DNA from: Blastopirellula retiformator
GTDB lineage: Bacteria; Planctomycetota; Planctomycetia; Pirellulales; Pirellulaceae
Direction of reading: 5' to 3'
Assembly: GCF_007859755.1 (NCBI RefSeq)
Contig: NZ_SJPF01000003.1
Location: 986,702 to 1,050,701 of the forward strand
Length of the DNA: 64,000 nucleotides
In this document: positions 28,717 to 36,900 of the stretch, piece by piece
Layout of the letters: each line of letters begins with the position of its first letter
Position numbering within the stretch: the first letter of the stretch is position 1
The notes under the pieces: generated by a model
Databases searched by the model: none
What the model was told of the DNA's origin: nothing
The model's input: the letters and a program-made list of their open reading frames with translations, nothing else
Program-made: the position numbers and the translations under genes

Positions 28717-30893
28717 TGCCCGGCAGCGTGGCGTTGTCCGTGGGCAGTAATTTTGAATCGCGGTTAGCGCAAACCGACGAGGCGTCGCGTCGGCGGCATG
28801 GCGTCTACTACACGCCGCCAGAAGTTGCGGCGGCGATGGTTCGGGCCGTCGATCACTCATTGCGATCCGAGTTTGGTCTTGGCAGTGGTTTGGCCGACGA
28901 GTCGCTGCCCGGATCGATTCTCGATCCTGCCTGCGGCGATGGCGTGTTTCTCGAAGCTGCGCTACGGCAAATCTATCGAAATATCTGTGAGGTCGGGGGG
29001 AAATCGGCGTGGCCCACCTTGGTGCGCGAGCGGATCTTGCCCCGGTTGCACGGTTGCGAGCTCTTTGCGGAAGCAGTCGCCGAGGCCCGATGGCGGTTGC
29101 TCTCCGTCTTGAGCGAAACCGGCGTCGCCGATGTTGACCCGTCCCAGCTGCAGATTCGCGTCGGCGATGCCCTCGCTGAGGAAACGTGGCACCGCGACGA
29201 GCGGTTCTCCGCCATCATCGGCAATCCTCCCTATCTGGCGGCGACCGTCCAGCGGGGCGATTGGCTCAAATCGCTGATGACCGGCGGCGGGCAGCCTGGT
29301 CGAAACTACTACGCCGTCGATGGCCAGCCCCTGGGGGAAAAGAAGCTGTGGCTGCATGACGACTACGTCCAGTTCTTTCGGCTGGCCCAGTGGCATCTTG
29401 ATCGAAGCGGCTTCGGCGTCCTCGGTTTTCTGACCAATCACGGATATCTCGACAATCCCACCTTCCGCGGCATGCGATGGGAACTGCTCCGCGGCTTTGA
29501 CCAGATTCAGATTGTCGATCTGCATGGCAACGTCAAAAAGCGGGAAAAAAGCGCAGCGGCGCTCGATGACGAGAACGTCTTCGCCATCGAGCAGGGCGTC
29601 GCAATCGGGTTGTTCTCCAAGTTCGGGGAAGGGGAGACGCTGGCGAGCGTTCACCGCGGCGATCTCTGGGGTTCTCGAACGGCAAAGCTCGCGTGGTTGT
29701 CCGAGCAACCGATCGCCGAACTCGCCCGCCACAAAATCCAAGTCTCGCCTCCGCACTACTTCTTTCTGGCTCGGGACGAAGCTCGGGCCAGCGAGTATGA
29801 GCGTGGGCTCCCGATTCTCGAGCTATTCGACAAGTTCGCCTCCGCGGTTGTGACCGCGCGGGACAAGATCGTCATTGACCATGATCGTGATGAACTGCTT
29901 GCGCGGATTGGTGAGTTTCGCGATGATCAGCTGTCGGATGACGTACTGCGCCGCCGGTACTTTGCCAGCAGTCGCGGCCGGAAGTATCCCCCGGGCGATA
30001 CTCGCTCTTGGAAGCTCGCCGCAGCGCGGGCAGCGCTGCGGGCCGATACTGACTGGCAATCTCGGCCGATGCGTTGTCTCTACCGCCCATTCGACTATCG
30101 ATGGATTTACTGGACGCCGGAGATGATCGACTGGCCGCGGGGTGAGATCATGCGTTCTCTCGCCTCGGGCGACACGATCGGCCTGATCGTGCGGCGGCAA
30201 ATGCCTGCCGGGCAAGAGTGCAACTACTTCGGCGTTACCAATGCGATCACGCTCGACGGCGTCTTGCGTAGCGACAATCGTGGCAATGAGTCGATCTTGC
30301 CGCTGGCGATCTCCGATCAAAGCAATCTGCGGGCTGAACTGTTAGGTATCCACCGAAAGCGATGGAAGCGTGACGTCATCGACACGCGAACCTGGGCGGC
30401 GCTGATCTACGCGTTGTTTCATGCAACTGACTATCGCGAGCGGTATGCCGATCAATTGCGAATCGAATTCCCGCGGCTCTTCTGGCCTAGCCAATGGTCG
30501 CTCGCGGAAAAGTTGATCGCATGCGGCGAGCGGCTTTTCCATCTGCACCTGCCCAACGACGACCCGGCCAGCGATGGCGACGGGGCGGTTGTCGTTGACC
30601 GGGGTTACCCCAAGTATCGCGATGGGCAGATTCTGGTCGGCAAAAACCGAAGAATCGCGGAGGCGTCGCCGTTGTTATGGAAATATCGCTTTGGCGTGCA
30701 CCAGGTGCTGGAGAAGTGGCTGAAGGATCGTCGGGGCTACGAACTGTCGGCGGCGGAGGTCGCAACCTACCGGCGAATCATCGCCGCCACCAAGGCGACG
30801 ATCGAGACGCGTCAGCAGATTGATGCGGCGATTGCCCAGTCAGGCGGATGGGCCGCCGCGATGGTCGATCGCGACGGCCGCCCACTCGATTAA
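28716..30893 (+). CDS. Orphan Type-ISP-like adenine-specific DNA methyltransferase
   Basis: 725 residues. The N-terminal half is an N6-adenine methyltransferase: RRHGVYYTPPEVAAAM (motif X), SILDPACGDGVFLEAAL (SAM-binding motif I) and FSAIIGNPPYLA (catalytic NPPY, about residue 170). The C-terminal half (RCLYRPFDYRWIYWTPEM, about 455-475, and YFGVTNAITLDG) resembles the target-recognition domain of Type ISP restriction-modification enzymes. The helicase and nuclease modules of a true Type ISP enzyme (~1600 residues) are absent, and no restriction gene lies next to it. It is therefore probably a solitary modification enzyme or one subunit of a dispersed system. It starts with GTG inside the upstream stop (TAGTG). 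Confidence 0.85.
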   Translation: MPGSVALSVGSNFESRLAQTDEASRRRHGVYYTPPEVAAAMVRAVDHSLRSEFGLGSGLADESLPGSILDPACGDGVFLEAALRQIYRNICEVGGKSAWPTLVRERILPRLHGCELFAEAVAEARWRLLSVLSETGVADVDPSQLQIRVGDALAEETWHRDERFSAIIGNPPYLAATVQRGDWLKSLMTGGGQPGRNYYAVDGQPLGEKKLWLHDDYVQFFRLAQWHLDRSGFGVLGFLTNHGYLDNPTFRGMRWELLRGFDQIQIVDLHGNVKKREKSAAALDDENVFAIEQGVAIGLFSKFGEGETLASVHRGDLWGSRTAKLAWLSEQPIAELARHKIQVSPPHYFFLARDEARASEYERGLPILELFDKFASAVVTARDKIVIDHDRDELLARIGEFRDDQLSDDVLRRRYFASSRGRKYPPGDTRSWKLAAARAALRADTDWQSRPMRCLYRPFDYRWIYWTPEMIDWPRGEIMRSLASGDTIGLIVRRQMPAGQECNYFGVTNAITLDGVLRSDNRGNESILPLAISDQSNLRAELLGIHRKRWKRDVIDTRTWAALIYALFHATDYRERYADQLRIEFPRLFWPSQWSLAEKLIACGERLFHLHLPNDDPASDGDGAVVVDRGYPKYRDGQILVGKNRRIAEASPLLWKYRFGVHQVLEKWLKDRRGYELSAAEVATYRRIIAATKATIETRQQIDAAIAQSGGWAAAMVDRDGRPLD

Positions 30894-30902
30894 TCGATCG
30901 CC

Positions 30903-32858
30903 TTAGTCTTCGTCGCGCAGTTTGGCGAGCGAAGCGAGATCTTCCAATGTCGACGTATCGCCAGCCACCTCTTTGCCCGAGGCGATATCCCGCAGCAAAC
31001 GTCGCATGATTTTGCCGCTACGGGTCTTCGGCAACACCGCGGTAAAGCGAATGTCGTCCGGCGCCGCCAGGGCGCCGATCTCTTTGCGGACGTGCAGCTT
31101 CAGGTCGGCTTTCAGTTCGTCGCTCGGCTCGGCGTCGCGAAGCGTGACGAAGGCGGCGATCGCCTGACCTTTGATGTCGTGCGGGCGACCAACCACGGCC
31201 GACTCGGCGACGTTGGGATGCGAAACCAGAGCGCTTTCAACTTCGATCGTCGACAGGCGATGGCCCGAGACGTTGATCACGTCGTCGATCCGGCCCATGA
31301 TCCAGTAGTAGCCGTCGTCATCAATGCGGGCATTGTCGCCAGCTAGGTAGCAGTGCGGAACGCTGCTCCAGTACTGTTGTTTGTAGCGAGCTTCGTCACC
31401 CCAGATGCCGCGGAGCATGCCGGGCCACGGATGGGTGATCGTCAGCTTGCCCCCTTGGTTCTTCTCGCAGAGTTCGTTGTTCTCGTCGAAAATGCCGGGG
31501 ATAATGCCGGGAAGCGGCTTGGTGCAGCTGCCCGGTTTGGTCGGAATGGCGCCCGGCAGCGGAGACATCATGATGCCCCCAGTTTCGGTTTGCCACCAGG
31601 TATCGACGATCGGGCAGCGACCCGCGCCAATCTTCTCGTGGTACCACATCCAAGCTTCTGGGTTGATCCCTTCGCCGACGGTTCCCAGCAGTCGCAGGCT
31701 AGAAATGTCGTGCTTGTCGACCCACTCATCGCCCCATTTGATGAAGGCGCGAATCGCCGTCGGAGCGGTATACAGAATCGTGACTTTGTACTTCTCGATC
31801 AGTTCCCAGAAGCGACCTTCGTCGGGGAAGTTCGGGGCGCCTTCGTACATTACGCAAGTCGCGCCAGCGGCCATCGGGCCATAGACGACATAGCTGTGAC
31901 CGGTGATCCAGCCGCAGTCGGCGGTGCACCAATAGATGTCGTCTTCGCGATGATCAAAGACCCATTCAAACGTCTTCTTGGCGTACAGGTTGTAGCCTGC
32001 GGTGGTGTGCTTGATCCCCTTCGGCTTGCCGGTCGATCCGCTGGTGTAGAGGATAAACAGCGGGGTCTCGCTGTCGAACGGTTCAGCCAGGCAATCGTCA
32101 TTGACGCTTTCGATCAGGTCGTGCCACCAGATGTCGCGGCCGTCCTGCATGTTGATATCGTTGCCGATGCGCTTCAGCACCACGCACTTTTCCACGGTCG
32201 GCGATTTGGCCAGCGCTTCATCGACGGTCGCCTTTAGCGACAGTTCTTTCCCGCGACGCCAAGCGCCATCGGAGGTCAGCATCAAGCGAGCGCTGGCGTC
32301 ATGGTTGCGATCGGCGATCGCTTCGGCCGAGAACCCGGCGAAGATCACCGAGTGAATCGCGCCAATCCGGGCACACGCCAGCATCGCGATCGCCAGTTCC
32401 GGCGTCATCGGCATGTAGATCGAGACGACGTCTCCTTGCTGAATGCCCAGGCTCTTCAGCCCGTTGGCGAAGCGGCAGACTTCGCTGTGCAACTCGGCGT
32501 AGGTAAGCGTCCGCGTGTCGCCGGGCTCCCCTTCCCAGATGATCGCGGGCTTGTCGCGGCGCTCCGTCGTCAGATGACGATCCAAGCAGTTGTACGACGC
32601 GTTCGTTTTTCCGTCGACAAACCACTTGGCGAACGGCTCGTTCCACTCCAAGGTCTTGCGATACGGCTCAAACCAATGAAGGTCGGTCTTAGCAATTTCG
32701 TCCCAGAATGCGGGGGGATCGGCCTTCGCCTCGTCCCACATCTGCTGATATTGCTCCATCGAGCTAATGGCGGCTTTGGCCTGGAATTCCGGGGTCGGAG
32801 GAAATACACGGGCCTCTTGCATCACATTGTCGATGCGACCTGACGTTTCATTTGCCAT
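30903..32858 (-). CDS. acs: Acetyl-CoA synthetase (AMP-forming)
   Basis: 651 residues, the usual length. Visible are the AMP-binding P-loop [20 protein letters not shown] (about 272-291), the adenylation motif [17 protein letters not shown] (about 415-431), [19 protein letters not shown] and the C-terminal [12 protein letters not shown], whose Lys is the catalytic and acetylation-controlled residue in the family. It converts acetate, ATP and CoA to acetyl-CoA, feeding the citrate synthase encoded in this window. It is convergent with the methyltransferase gene, with only 9 bases between stops. Confidence 0.97.
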   Translation of the reverse strand: MANETSGRIDNVMQEARVFPPTPEFQAKAAISSMEQYQQMWDEAKADPPAFWDEIAKTDLHWFEPYRKTLEWNEPFAKWFVDGKTNASYNCLDRHLTTERRDKPAIIWEGEPGDTRTLTYAELHSEVCRFANGLKSLGIQQGDVVSIYMPMTPELAIAMLACARIGAIHSVIFAGFSAEAIADRNHDASARLMLTSDGAWRRGKELSLKATVDEALAKSPTVEKCVVLKRIGNDINMQDGRDIWWHDLIESVNDDCLAEPFDSETPLFILYTSGSTGKPKGIKHTTAGYNLYAKKTFEWVFDHREDDIYWCTADCGWITGHSYVVYGPMAAGATCVMYEGAPNFPDEGRFWELIEKYKVTILYTAPTAIRAFIKWGDEWVDKHDISSLRLLGTVGEGINPEAWMWYHEKIGAGRCPIVDTWWQTETGGIMMSPLPGAIPTKPGSCTKPLPGIIPGIFDENNELCEKNQGGKLTITHPWPGMLRGIWGDEARYKQQYWSSVPHCYLAGDNARIDDDGYYWIMGRIDDVINVSGHRLSTIEVESALVSHPNVAESAVVGRPHDIKGQAIAAFVTLRDAEPSDELKADLKLHVRKEIGALAAPDDIRFTAVLPKTRSGKIMRRLLRDIASGKEVAGDTSTLEDLASLAKLRDED

Positions 32859-33030
32859 TAGCAGTCTTTCCGCGAGATGAAAAGCATCTCTAAATTTAAA
32901 ACTAAGGGGAAGGAGCCAATTTTAGATGCGCAGTCTAGGGCCGTCAACGAACCTTACTTGCCTGTTAAAAAACGCCCTCGTGGCATTTTTCGACCTCGCC
33001 AAGTTCAGAGCAAAGCTCTTCACGGCTCGC

Positions 33031-33108
33031 AACATATCGCCTTGCGGCGCTATGTTGAGATCGCATCCCTGCGATCTAGCTGCCGGTTGAAAAAACAACC
33101 GGCAGCTA
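33031..33108. repeat. Cluster of three abutting hairpins
   Basis: Three stems follow one another directly: AACATATCGCC/GGCGCTATGTT (33031-33056, one mismatch), AGATCGCA/TGCGATCT (33058-33077, perfect) and TAGCTGCCGGTTG/CAACCGGCAGCTA (33077-33108, 13 bp perfect, loop AAAAAA). The last three bases of the third stem are the TAG stop of the DUF1080 gene on the minus strand. They lie in the gap between acs (start 32858) and that gene. Termination or 3'-end protection is likely; a REP-like repeat is possible. Confidence 0.65.
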
Positions 33109-33825
33109 GGGGAGTTGAGTTTTTGACTCACGCGAAGGGTGGTCTTCCAGCGACTGAAGCGTTACGTGGCGCAAGTAGAGGGGCGCCGGGCCTCCGTCGA
33201 TGGTGATCGAACCTTGTTCGTTCAGCTTGATGTTGTCGGCGATCGCGATGCGACAGCCGTTGAGCCAGACGTCGATCTGATGCTGGCGAACGCGAATCGT
33301 CATGTGGTTCCACTCGCCCAGCGGTTGATCGGTGCAGCGAAGCGGTTCGACCATGCGGCGACAACCGCAGTAGATCGCGCCCGATGATCGACGCTCGTCG
33401 GCGCCATCGCTATGGGCGTCGCCAATGACCACGCTCCAGTCGCCCGGCAAACCAATCGTCGCCGTCGAACAGGGATCGCACTTCCATTGGAAGGACAAGA
33501 TGCAAGGGCCGAACTGGCGCTCGGTTTCGATCGGCTTGCCGCGCCCGTCGTACTGCAAGATGCCGAAGGCGGCTTGCCAGTGAACGTTCATATCTTGCGC
33601 GGCCAGATCCGACAGCAGCTCGCGCTCCGCCGGAGTAAGCCGCTCGGCGTCGCAACAGATTGCCGGACGCCATCCCTGCAGGTCGCGCTGGTTGAAGAGT
33701 TGCGTTTCCGATTGGTCTGGCCCGCTATCGAACGGAGAGGCCCAGCAGACGCTCGTCGACAACAAGACGAGCGCCATAATCCCCATCGGGAAACGCGCAG
33801 CGAATTTGCCCATTTGCTTGCGCAT
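33106..33825 (-). CDS. Exported DUF1080 (3-keto-disaccharide hydrolase-like) protein
   Basis: The start taken is the ATG at 33825 (MRKQMGKFAARF), seven bases after the DUF6807 stop; an in-frame TTG at 33840 would overlap that gene. 239 residues. A signal peptide (about 1-30) is followed by a laminin-G-like jelly roll with the family opening TQLFNQRDLQGWRP and the later LGEWNHMTIRVRQHQIDVWLNG. DUF1080 members include 3-keto-disaccharide hydrolases and are abundant in planctomycetes, usually near oxidoreductases and DUF6807 proteins. Six Cys residues in the middle part are unusual and may form disulfides. Its stop codon lies in a hairpin stem. Confidence 0.85.
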   Translation of the reverse strand: MRKQMGKFAARFPMGIMALVLLSTSVCWASPFDSGPDQSETQLFNQRDLQGWRPAICCDAERLTPAERELLSDLAAQDMNVHWQAAFGILQYDGRGKPIETERQFGPCILSFQWKCDPCSTATIGLPGDWSVVIGDAHSDGADERRSSGAIYCGCRRMVEPLRCTDQPLGEWNHMTIRVRQHQIDVWLNGCRIAIADNIKLNEQGSITIDGGPAPLYLRHVTLQSLEDHPSRESKTQLP

Positions 33826-33832
33826 CGAAGTC

Positions 33833-35071
33833 TTACTCAACGATCGAAACCTGCGGCGGTTGATTGAAACTGGCGGACGACTCGGCGATCGCTTCCGGCG
33901 AGATCTCCCCTTCGGTCACGTAGACGCGGTAGTTGACCTCCAGCGGCTTGTCCTGGGGAACGTCGGTCGCAAAGTAGGATCCAAAGCGTCCATAATCGCG
34001 TTCGCTGAAGCGAGCTGGTTTGGGGTTGCTCGGGCGATCGAGATAGCAGGTCGAGTAGGTCTTGCCGAACGCCTCGAAGACAAGCACGTTCCACGGCAGG
34101 TCGACATGCTCTTGTTGGCCGGGCCAATTGCGGAACGCACCTGGCTTTCCTTTGCCGTCGGGACGAATGTAGAACGTCTTTTTGGCGGTATTGTCAGGCA
34201 CATGCTGCGTTGCCCGGAACTGGAAACCGGCGTGCTGCGGATCGCCGTCCAGCTTCAGGTCTTCGACTTGGCTGTCGAGTCGCGAGGCGAACTCGATCAG
34301 GCGTCCCTTCGGGGTGTGATAGACCGTCAGCTCACGCAGTTCGGTGGCGAACGCTTCGCCGTTGCGACCACGCCACTCGATTTTCAGCAGCTGACGACCC
34401 AGGACCGGACCGGCCTGGCTGCTGACGACCTCGATATGCGCTTGCGACTCACCGTTGTTGCAGTGCCAGACGTCGGCGTTTTGCTTCTTGCCATCATCGG
34501 TGTAGCTGATCCGATTGAAGCCGTAAAACAGCCCGCGATGATGTTGGAAGAGACCGCCGGGGCCTTTGGTCAGCAGATTCTCGCCATCCAGGTCAAAGAC
34601 GTGGTGATAAACCTTGAACGTCTCGTTGCGGCGTTCCTTCGACGATTCGTCGAGCGCTTCGTACATGTAACGCAGGACCGGTTTGTCGCCGTAGAGCAAG
34701 TCGAGCGATTTGCCTGGCTCATCTTTCCATTCAAACTGCTCGCCGCCGGAGCTGTCGCCAAAATCGACGGCGCCTTTGAACTCGGCGCCAGAGGCCAACT
34801 CGGGCAGGACGAAGGTCAATTCGCGATCCTTCTCGGCGTCCGCTATTGAAAGCAGACTCGGGGCGGTCAGCTGGCCGACCACTTCGGTTCCGTTTGACAA
34901 AGCGATGGTGGCGACCTTGGCGTCTCCGGCGATCGACTTGGCAACGGCGACGGTGACCGGGACGTTGATCTCGTCCTTGTCGGACGCGGTGATTTGTAGG
35001 TTCAGCGGCGCGGCGACAGCTGCTGTGCAGACCAGCAGCGAAAACGCGATGGCAATTGGCCAACGGAGCAT
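33833..35071 (-). CDS. Exported DUF6807 (PmoA-like) protein
   Basis: 412 residues, ATG at 35071 with AAGAGG upstream. A signal peptide (MLRWPIAIAFSLLVCTAAVAA) precedes an all-beta protein. Recognisable are GKSLDLLYGDKPVLRYMYE, LFQHHRGLFYGFNRI (two adjacent His, possible metal or substrate site) and AGFQFRATQHV. Planctomycete genomes annotate such proteins as PmoA family or DUF6807, and they often accompany DUF1080 and Gfo/Idh/MocA genes in presumed sugar-catabolic clusters. The DUF1080 gene follows directly, so an operon of two exported carbohydrate-related proteins is likely. The substrate is unknown. Confidence 0.82.
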   Translation of the reverse strand: MLRWPIAIAFSLLVCTAAVAAPLNLQITASDKDEINVPVTVAVAKSIAGDAKVATIALSNGTEVVGQLTAPSLLSIADAEKDRELTFVLPELASGAEFKGAVDFGDSSGGEQFEWKDEPGKSLDLLYGDKPVLRYMYEALDESSKERRNETFKVYHHVFDLDGENLLTKGPGGLFQHHRGLFYGFNRISYTDDGKKQNADVWHCNNGESQAHIEVVSSQAGPVLGRQLLKIEWRGRNGEAFATELRELTVYHTPKGRLIEFASRLDSQVEDLKLDGDPQHAGFQFRATQHVPDNTAKKTFYIRPDGKGKPGAFRNWPGQQEHVDLPWNVLVFEAFGKTYSTCYLDRPSNPKPARFSERDYGRFGSYFATDVPQDKPLEVNYRVYVTEGEISPEAIAESSASFNQPPQVSIVE

Positions 35072-35248
35072 CAGGAAACCTCTTGGGGGGAAAGGTTTGG
35101 CGGGATATTCCCCTTCAGATTAAGGCGCCGCCAGTCGGTAAACAACCTGGGAGCGAGGCTCAATCAAGGGCCGGGAACCCCAGTTGTGGGGGCGGAATTG
35201 TTGGAATTGTTAAAGTGGGGTGTGGGGAATGACTATTGTTGGGTCGTG

Positions 35249-35624
35249 GGACCGGACCGTAGCGCGGATTTTTTTCGTAGGGTGCGTCGGGACGCACCGA
35301 GATCCTGCCGGTTGGCGAAGTGCCATTCTCGCGTGGCAACGCAACGAAGTGCGGCGTTGCGTTGCCACGCGAGGGCGAAACGAGCGGTTGGGCAGGTTCG
35401 TGGTGCGTCCCGACGCACCCTACGAGTGGATTGCCGACTGGACCGGACTGTTTCGTTTTTTGAGCGGCTCGATTAGGAACTGGACCATCTCGTTCTTGTT
35501 TTTTCTCGAGCGTTCATCGAGGGAGACCGCATTCCCTCGGCTTGCGTCTTGGGTTAGTTTTGGACTGGACCGGACCGTTTCTTTTTTTCCGCGACGTAGT
35601 GGACTGGACCGCACACCTTTTTTT
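35249..35624 (+). repeat. Five copies of a short GGACTGGACC-plus-T-run motif
   Basis: Units resembling GGACTGGACCGGACCG, each followed within ~10 bases by five to eight T residues, start near 35249, 35436, 35477, 35562 and 35601. The strongest are GACTGGACCGGACTGTTTC (35436), GGACTGGACCGGACCGTTTC (35562) and GGACTGGACCGCACACC (35601). Spacing is irregular (about 40-190 bases) and the sequence between copies is not shared. No stem precedes the T runs, so they are not standard terminators. Confidence 0.6.
35276..35424. repeat. Nested 149-bp palindrome
   Basis: The outer arms, 23 bp and perfect, start CGTAGGGTGCGTCGGGACGC (35276-35298) and pair with 35402-35424; each arm is itself nearly palindromic (GGTGCGTC/GACGCACC). 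The inner arms CTCGCGTGGCAACGCAACG (35328-35346) and 35355-35373 are a perfect 19 bp around loop AAGTGCGG. The segments between are partly complementary (CCTGCC / GGCAGG). The GTAGGGTGCGTC...GACGCACC end type is found as a dispersed repeat in many bacteria. It could extrude as a cruciform or form one long RNA hairpin. Confidence 0.85.
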
Positions 35625-36033
35625 CTGCGGCGGTGATCGGTCGCCGATAATTGCGTCATAACGTCTTGTTTTAAAACGACTTGCGTTGTTGTGTTCGACT
35701 TGCGGTCACGATCGCAGAAATCGCCGCCAATTTGCCTCGCGCGTACATTCCAGCAGGTAACGTCTTCGGGGCGACGCACGCGGCGATCAATTTCTCACCG
35801 TAAATGGCGAGTTGATCGGTTGGGCTTCTGCTTGATCCCTTCCCAGCGAGGATCGAAGGCGCCCGGCGGCAAGTTCTCAGCCCGTCTCCACGGACCGGCG
35901 AAACGCAAGCGAGTGCAGTTCGCGCGCAGGAGTAAACCTACGGCATGCCTGGACAGATTTATACCATAGTCGCGAGCAAAAAGTCAACCCAAAAGAAGGG
36001 GGTGACGCCTGCTGTGGCGATCGGCCTGCGGGG

Positions 36034-36795
36034 CTATTGCGCCGACTGTCTGGGGGCCGAGCCGAAGATCGAGCCGAGCCCAAGCCGAGCGATCAGGTAG
36101 AGGGCCTTCACCGCTTCGCGCCAGTTGATCTTCGAGTAGCCCCGTTCTCGTTCTACATAGACGTAAGGAACCTCGCGAAAGGTTGCCCCTGCCAGGCGGA
36201 GCCGCCACAGGATCTCTTCAAAAAAGGAATACCCTTTCGAGATGATCTGATCGAAGTCGAGCCGGGCGAGCGTCGCCACGCGGTAACAACGAAATGACCC
36301 ACTGCAGTCGCGAACTGGGAGTCGTAGCAGTACTCGAGTATAGAGGTTGATGCCGCGGCTCATCAGCCGACGATGCAGCGGCCAGCCGTAGACCCCGCCG
36401 CTGGGAACGTAACGCGAGCCGACCGCGACGTCGACATCACTCGTTTTGGCGACCGCGAGTAGATCAACGATTTTTTGCGGCGTGTGGCTGAAGTCGGCGT
36501 CGAGGTTGACCATGAGGTCATATTCTTGCTCGACCGCGTAACGCATCGCCGCGATCACTGCGGTTCCAAGTCCCGCCCCACGTGACCGATGCAGACAAGA
36601 CAGACGCGACTCGGTTGCGGCAAACTCTTGGCACCACCGACCAGTTCCGTCGGGGGAATCGTCGTCGACGACCAGGATGTCGGCGTCGGGAACGGCTTCC
36701 AAGATCTCTGCCACCAACAGCGGCAGATTGTCGATCTCGTTGAAGGTGGCGACCGCAATCAGCACGGTAGGAGCAGGGGAGCGGTCGTTCGACAT
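36034..36795 (-). CDS. GT2-family glycosyltransferase (dolichol-phosphate-mannose-synthase type)
   Basis: The ATG at 36795 (MSNDRSPAPTVLIAV) is the start before conserved sequence; 253 residues. Motifs of the GT-A fold are clear: VLIAVATFNEIDNLPLLV, ADILVVDDDSPDGTGRW, the DxD-type metal site VNLDADFSH (about residue 100), SGSFRCYR and GYSFFEEILWRLR. The length and lack of transmembrane helices fit the soluble DPM1/polyprenol-phosphate transferase branch. It would transfer a sugar from a nucleotide donor to a lipid phosphate at the inner membrane. It may serve the exopolysaccharide operon at 38-44 kb, but lies apart from it. No strong Shine-Dalgarno is seen. Confidence 0.88.
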   Translation of the reverse strand: MSNDRSPAPTVLIAVATFNEIDNLPLLVAEILEAVPDADILVVDDDSPDGTGRWCQEFAATESRLSCLHRSRGAGLGTAVIAAMRYAVEQEYDLMVNLDADFSHTPQKIVDLLAVAKTSDVDVAVGSRYVPSGGVYGWPLHRRLMSRGINLYTRVLLRLPVRDCSGSFRCYRVATLARLDFDQIISKGYSFFEEILWRLRLAGATFREVPYVYVERERGYSKINWREAVKALYLIARLGLGSIFGSAPRQSAQ

Positions 36796-36900
36796 GCGAG
36801 GTAGGAGACGCCACAAGGGATAGTTGGCCCGCTGGTCACGGGAGGCAAGCTCGTATAATAGCTGGAATTGGCCCCCCTGTTTACCAACCTTTACGATTGC

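Larger units (their letters stand above)
35072..36033. other. Long intergenic region with repeats and no convincing gene
   Basis: About 960 bases. The open frames present are biased by palindromes and low-complexity and resemble no protein. It holds the nested palindrome at 35276-35424 and the T-tailed motif family at 35249-35624. Beyond ~35640 I see no clear structure except the dyad GTCTTGTTTTAAAACGAC (35664-35681). Confidence 0.7.

Noticed and set aside
28716..30893. BREX PglX or full Type ISP restriction enzyme
   Set aside because: The protein is too short, with no nuclease or helicase, and none of the other BREX genes (brxA, B, C, L, pglZ) lie next to it.
35276..35424. Possible CRISPR array or retron RNA in the palindrome region
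   Set aside because: There are no regularly spaced identical repeats with unique spacers, and no cas, reverse transcriptase or effector gene nearby.
35186..35636. Two overlapping plus-strand open frames in the 35.2-35.6 kb region
   Set aside because: Their sequence is derived from the palindromes and the T-tailed motifs (FFRRV, RFLSG runs); no start signal or family match.
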